8,868 nt of DNA from JAVBNC01 sp031551765 (GTDB lineage Bacteria; Desulfobacterota; Desulfovibrionia; Desulfovibrionales; Desulfovibrionaceae): NCBI GenBank assembly GCA_031551765.1, contig JAVBNC010000166.1, positions 1 through 8,868 of the forward strand, read 5' to 3'. This document shows positions 7,334 through 8,868 of the stretch, piece after piece (position 1 is the first letter of the stretch; every line of letters starts with the position of its first letter). The notes below the pieces were generated by a model that did not search any database, was not told the origin of the DNA, and saw only the letters and a list, made by a program, of their open reading frames with translations. The translations under genes and the position numbers were made by a program.

Positions 7334-7359
7334 GCCAAGGCGGGGTGCGGGTCAGCCGG
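7334..7359. repeat. Short direct repeat, left member
   Basis: GCCAAGGCGGG, six bases, then GTCAGCCGGA. The same two blocks recur at 7746-7768, two bases apart, inside the recombinase tail. The pair flanks repeat copy B. Confidence 0.4.
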
Positions 7360-7441
7360 AACGCGAATACAAAATTTAAGGCCGTTGCAGTGGGAAGCAG
7401 GGCAGGGCGCGTGCCCCGATGAGGACCGGGCGGGAGAAACA

Positions 7442-7721
7442 AGCATGGTCTGCCTCTCAAGAAACCCCGCCGCTTGTGCGTTTGTGGACACAGATTGTGT
7501 ATCCACAGGCTTCTTGAGAGGCAGACCATGTGAAAATCAAGATAGGGTCTTGATTTAATTCAAACTGGTCGGGATGAAAGGATTTGCCTCTTCCCGGCTG
7601 CCTGCGGCGGGGTTTCCCCTCAAGAAACATGCTGAATTACATAATTTTTTTATCGTAACTCTTCTGTGGAGTCAAGGCCAAAAAAACAGATGTGGGGGCG
7701 GAGGCCGGTTTTTGTGTGCCA
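7442..7721 (+). repeat. Structured ~280-base dispersed repeat, copy B
   Basis: Same-orientation partner of 4208-4482. It keeps the same series: large hairpin (7444-7531); perfect 9-bp hairpin AAATCAAGA-TAGGG-TCTTGATTT (7534-7556); GTCGGGA/TCCCGGC hairpin (7568-7574/7592-7598) with the TGAAAGGATT loop; GCGGCGGGGTT block; a second CTCAAGAAAC (7619-7628) copying 7456-7465; CTGAATT; and GGAGGCCGGTTTTTGTG (7700-7716). Copies A and B bracket the glycosyltransferase operon. It begins about 130 bases after the operon's stop and contains no convincing ORF. Confidence 0.75.
7444..7531 (+). other. Large hairpin 1 of repeat copy B
   Basis: The outer stem is a perfect 20-bp match, 7444-7463 with 7511-7530. 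An inner stem TGTGGACACA/TGTATCCACA (7483-7492/7498-7507) has 9 of 10 pairs and loop GATTG. The left arm again has the larger bulge, as in copy A. There is no trailing U-tract. Confidence 0.85.
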
Positions 7722-7737
7722 TGCCGTGACTCTCGTT

Positions 7738-7857
7738 TCAGGCCAAGCCAAGGCGGGCTGTCAGCCGGACCACAGATGCCGGATACCACTTGCCGCCCCG
7801 TGGTGTTGCAATATGTCGGCGGTTCAGTTCCTTAACCGTTCGTGTCCCGCCTTCTTT
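7738..7857 (-). pseudogene. C-terminal fragment of a serine recombinase/resolvase
   Basis: On the minus strand, the last ~40 codons read VKELNRRHIATPRGGKWYP and then ASVVRLTARLGLA, ending at TGA (7738-7740). ELNRRGIATPRGGKW-like motifs close the DNA-binding region of many ~200-230-residue serine recombinases. No catalytic domain (Ser nucleophile, arginine motifs) is present upstream on this strand. The open frame continues to 8163, but only as an antisense shadow of the toxin gene. The match ends next to the toxin promoter (-35 at 7877), so the toxin-antitoxin unit probably replaced the rest of the gene. It is distinct from the recombinase at the window end, which keeps its own C-terminus. 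Confidence 0.65.
7746..7768. repeat. Short direct repeat, right member
   Basis: GCCAAGGCGGG, two bases, then GTCAGCCGGA, matching 7334-7359 except for the spacer. This copy codes for the extreme end of the recombinase fragment on the minus strand. Confidence 0.4.
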
Positions 7858-7876
7858 CCAGCATGAACGCCTTTTC

Positions 7877-7905
7877 TTGACTGTGCGTAGCCAAGTGGCT
7901 ACAGT
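7877..7905 (+). promoter_or_regulatory. Sigma70-type promoter of the toxin-antitoxin operon
   Basis: TTGACT (7877-7882), a 17-base spacer, and TACAGT (7900-7905) form a near-consensus promoter. The predicted start point, 6-8 bases after the -10, falls at or next to the toxin ATG (7912), so the transcript would be leaderless or nearly so. Confidence 0.75.
7887..7902. promoter_or_regulatory. Operator palindrome of the toxin-antitoxin operon
   Basis: GTAGCCA-AG-TGGCTAC is a perfect 7-bp inverted repeat lying in the spacer and overlapping the first bases of the -10. This is the expected place for autorepression by the antitoxin or the complex. Binding is inferred. Confidence 0.7.
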
Positions 7906-7911
7906 AATGCC

Positions 7912-8223
7912 ATGCAAAACGTCATCAACAAAACGGACAAGTTCTTGGCCTGGATAGACGCCCTTAGGGATCAGAAAGGCCGGGCGCGGATATTGTCTCG
8001 GGTTGTGGCTGCCGAACGCGGCAACTTTGGCGACTGCGGCCCGGTGGGCGAAGGCGTTTCGGAAATGCGCATTCATTATGGCCCTGGATATCGCGTCTAC
8101 TATGCCCAAGAAGGCGTGAACATCTATCTGCTCATTGCTGGCGGCGATAAGAGCGGCCAGCAACAGGACATCAAGCGGGCTAAGGCCATATGGAAAGATT
8201 TGAAAAAGGCGGACACGATATGA
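7912..8223 (+). CDS. Type II toxin, RelE/HigB family (addiction module killer protein type)
   Basis: A 103-residue basic protein of the RelE/ParE superfamily, in the subgroup annotated as addiction-module killer protein. Diagnostic segments are NFGD (38-41), VGEGVSEMRIHYGPGYRVYY (45-64) and IAGGDKSGQQQDIKRA (75-90). Family members are usually ribosome-associated mRNA endonucleases that stop translation when the antitoxin is lost. The toxin gene comes first, as in higBA order, and its TGA overlaps the antitoxin ATG (ATGA at 8220-8223), giving translational coupling. No Shine-Dalgarno sequence is seen before ATG 7912; with the promoter ending at 7905 this fits leaderless initiation. All family motifs are present, so the toxin is probably intact. 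It sits between two recombinase remnants. Confidence 0.92.
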   Translation: MQNVINKTDKFLAWIDALRDQKGRARILSRVVAAERGNFGDCGPVGEGVSEMRIHYGPGYRVYYAQEGVNIYLLIAGGDKSGQQQDIKRAKAIWKDLKKADTI

Positions 8224-8516
8224 AAATAACCAGATTTGATGTGACAGAACACCTCGACAATGAAGAGGTCATAGCGGAATACCTCGCCGCCGCAATGGAA
8301 GACCCTGACCCGGATGTGTTCCTTGCTGCCCTGGCCGATGTGGCAAAGGCGCGGGGTATGGCGCAGCTTGCCAAGGATTCGGGGCTGAGCCGGGAAAGCC
8401 TGTATAAGACGCTCTCCCCCGGAGCAAAGCCTCGCTTTGAAACGATTGTGAAGATTACAAAGGCGCTTGGCGTGCCGTTCGCGCCTTCGGCCAGCCATCA
8501 CAACAACGCTGTGTAA
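8220..8516 (+). CDS. Type II antitoxin, HigA-like XRE-type DNA-binding protein
   Basis: A 98-residue protein of the addiction-module antidote family paired with the RelE/HigB toxin above. The N-terminal part (FDVTEHLDNEEVIAEYLAAA, 6-25) is the conserved toxin-binding segment, and a helix-turn-helix follows at about 46-66 (GMAQLAKDSGLSRESLYKTL). FETIVKITKALGV (73-85) is the typical end of the domain. It should neutralise the toxin and repress the operon through the palindrome at 7887-7902. ATG 8220 is chosen because it gives the ATGA overlap with the toxin stop; the in-frame ATG at 8190 would add ten residues absent from the family and lie deep in the toxin gene. Intact by inspection. Confidence 0.92.
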   Translation: MKITRFDVTEHLDNEEVIAEYLAAAMEDPDPDVFLAALADVAKARGMAQLAKDSGLSRESLYKTLSPGAKPRFETIVKITKALGVPFAPSASHHNNAV

Positions 8517-8612
8517 CGTGGATTTGTGCGGCCGGTCTGAGGCGAGGCGATGACGGGTGGTCGTGGGGTTCGCTCCGCAAAAAACAGATGAAGGGAATGA
8601 ACTGGTAAACCT

Positions 8613-8868
8613 TCAAGCCCGCGCCTCCCGCAGCACCCGGTACAGCGTGGGCCTGCTGATGCCGTATTCCTTGGCAAGCGCCTGCTTGTTCGCCCCTTCC
8701 TTCAGCCTGCCCTCTATCTCCCGTACTTGTTCCGGCGTAAGCGTCCTGGCGCGGCCAAGGTGACGGCCTTCCTTTTTGGCCTGGGCTATCCCTTCCCGCT
8801 GCCGCTCCCGGATGAGCGCCCGCTCGAATTGGGCGAAGGCTCCCAGCATCTGGAGCATGAGCGTGTGC
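8613..8868 (-). CDS. Serine recombinase (Tn3 resolvase/DNA invertase type), C-terminal part, runs off the window
   Basis: The minus-strand frame is open to the window edge and ends at TGA 8613-8615, showing the last 84 residues. It contains HTLMLQMLGAFAQFERALIR followed by ERQREGIAQAKKEG, the end of the catalytic domain and the long E helix of resolvases and invertases. A linker GRARTLTPEQ and a Hin-like helix-turn-helix (ALAKEYGISRPTLYRVL) complete the C-terminus. The N-terminal catalytic half with the Ser nucleophile lies beyond base 8868, so intactness is unknown. The ATG at 8856-8858 is internal, not the true start, because family sequence continues upstream of it. It converges on the toxin-antitoxin operon with a 96-base gap. 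It may be the site-specific recombinase of a transposon or plasmid-derived island. Confidence 0.85.
   Translation of the reverse strand, partial: HTLMLQMLGAFAQFERALIRERQREGIAQAKKEGRHLGRARTLTPEQVREIEGRLKEGANKQALAKEYGISRPTLYRVLREARA

Noticed and set aside
7483..7507. DnaA-box-like TATCCACA in the inner stem
   Set aside because: A single imperfect match explained by the inner hairpin, not kept in copy A; no cluster of boxes or AT-rich unwinding region.
7444..7531. Intrinsic terminator for the glycosyltransferase operon
   Set aside because: The stem is long and branched, lies about 130 bases after the stop, and has no U-run after it. Its counterpart at 4210-4293 likewise lacks one.
7858..8163. 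Extension of the minus-strand recombinase fragment through the toxin gene
   Set aside because: The frame is open, but its sequence has no recombinase motifs and is the antisense of a clearly conserved toxin gene.
8521..8592. A third copy of the structured repeat
   Set aside because: Only GGGGTTCGCTC and a 12-base AAAAAACAGATG (8579-8590, also 7681-7692) match; none of the hairpins is present and the spacing differs.

Overview
The window is GC-rich, with compact, closely packed genes. The protein families and their style suggest a delta/Desulfobacterota-type bacterium, perhaps Desulfovibrionaceae. This is a judgement from family resemblance and composition only; no marker gene is present.

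Layout. Bases 1-141 hold a compact set of nested inverted repeats with matching ends (TTAGAGCAT...ATGCTCTAA), like a dispersed intergenic repeat. Then come three plus-strand housekeeping-type genes: a six-helix HdeD/DUF308-like membrane protein with an added cytoplasmic domain resembling a permuted papain (NlpC/P60-like) fold (271-1569); a YcaD-like major facilitator transporter 43 bases downstream (1613-2764); and a dinuclear-zinc M20-type amidohydrolase of the N-carbamoyl-amino-acid hydrolase/allantoate amidohydrolase group (2921-4147).

From about 4200 on, the region looks accessory. Two diverged, same-orientation copies of a roughly 275-base structured repeat (about 4208-4482 and 7442-7721) bracket a two-gene operon. 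The operon encodes a GtrB/ArnC-like polyprenyl-phosphate glycosyltransferase (4964-5896) and an ArnT/PMT-like family-39 glycosyltransferase (5889-7310), overlapping by 8 bases. Together they probably load a sugar on a lipid carrier and transfer it to an envelope acceptor. The first ~450 bases of the operon are very AT-rich, and composition changes sharply inside the first gene. A short ORF with a strong ribosome binding site (4577-4873) precedes the operon and looks like a gene remnant.

The right end is a mobile-element scar. It holds the last ~40 codons of a serine recombinase on the minus strand (7738-7857), a RelE/HigB-type toxin and HigA-type antitoxin pair with an ATGA overlap and a clear promoter with an operator palindrome (7877-8516), and the C-terminal part of a second serine recombinase running off the window (8613-8868, minus).

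The most unusual feature is the repeat pair. Each copy folds into at least three hairpins in the same order. In the large first hairpin four base pairs differ between copies by changes on both arms that keep pairing, so the structure itself appears to be conserved. I could not assign it to a known RNA or element family.
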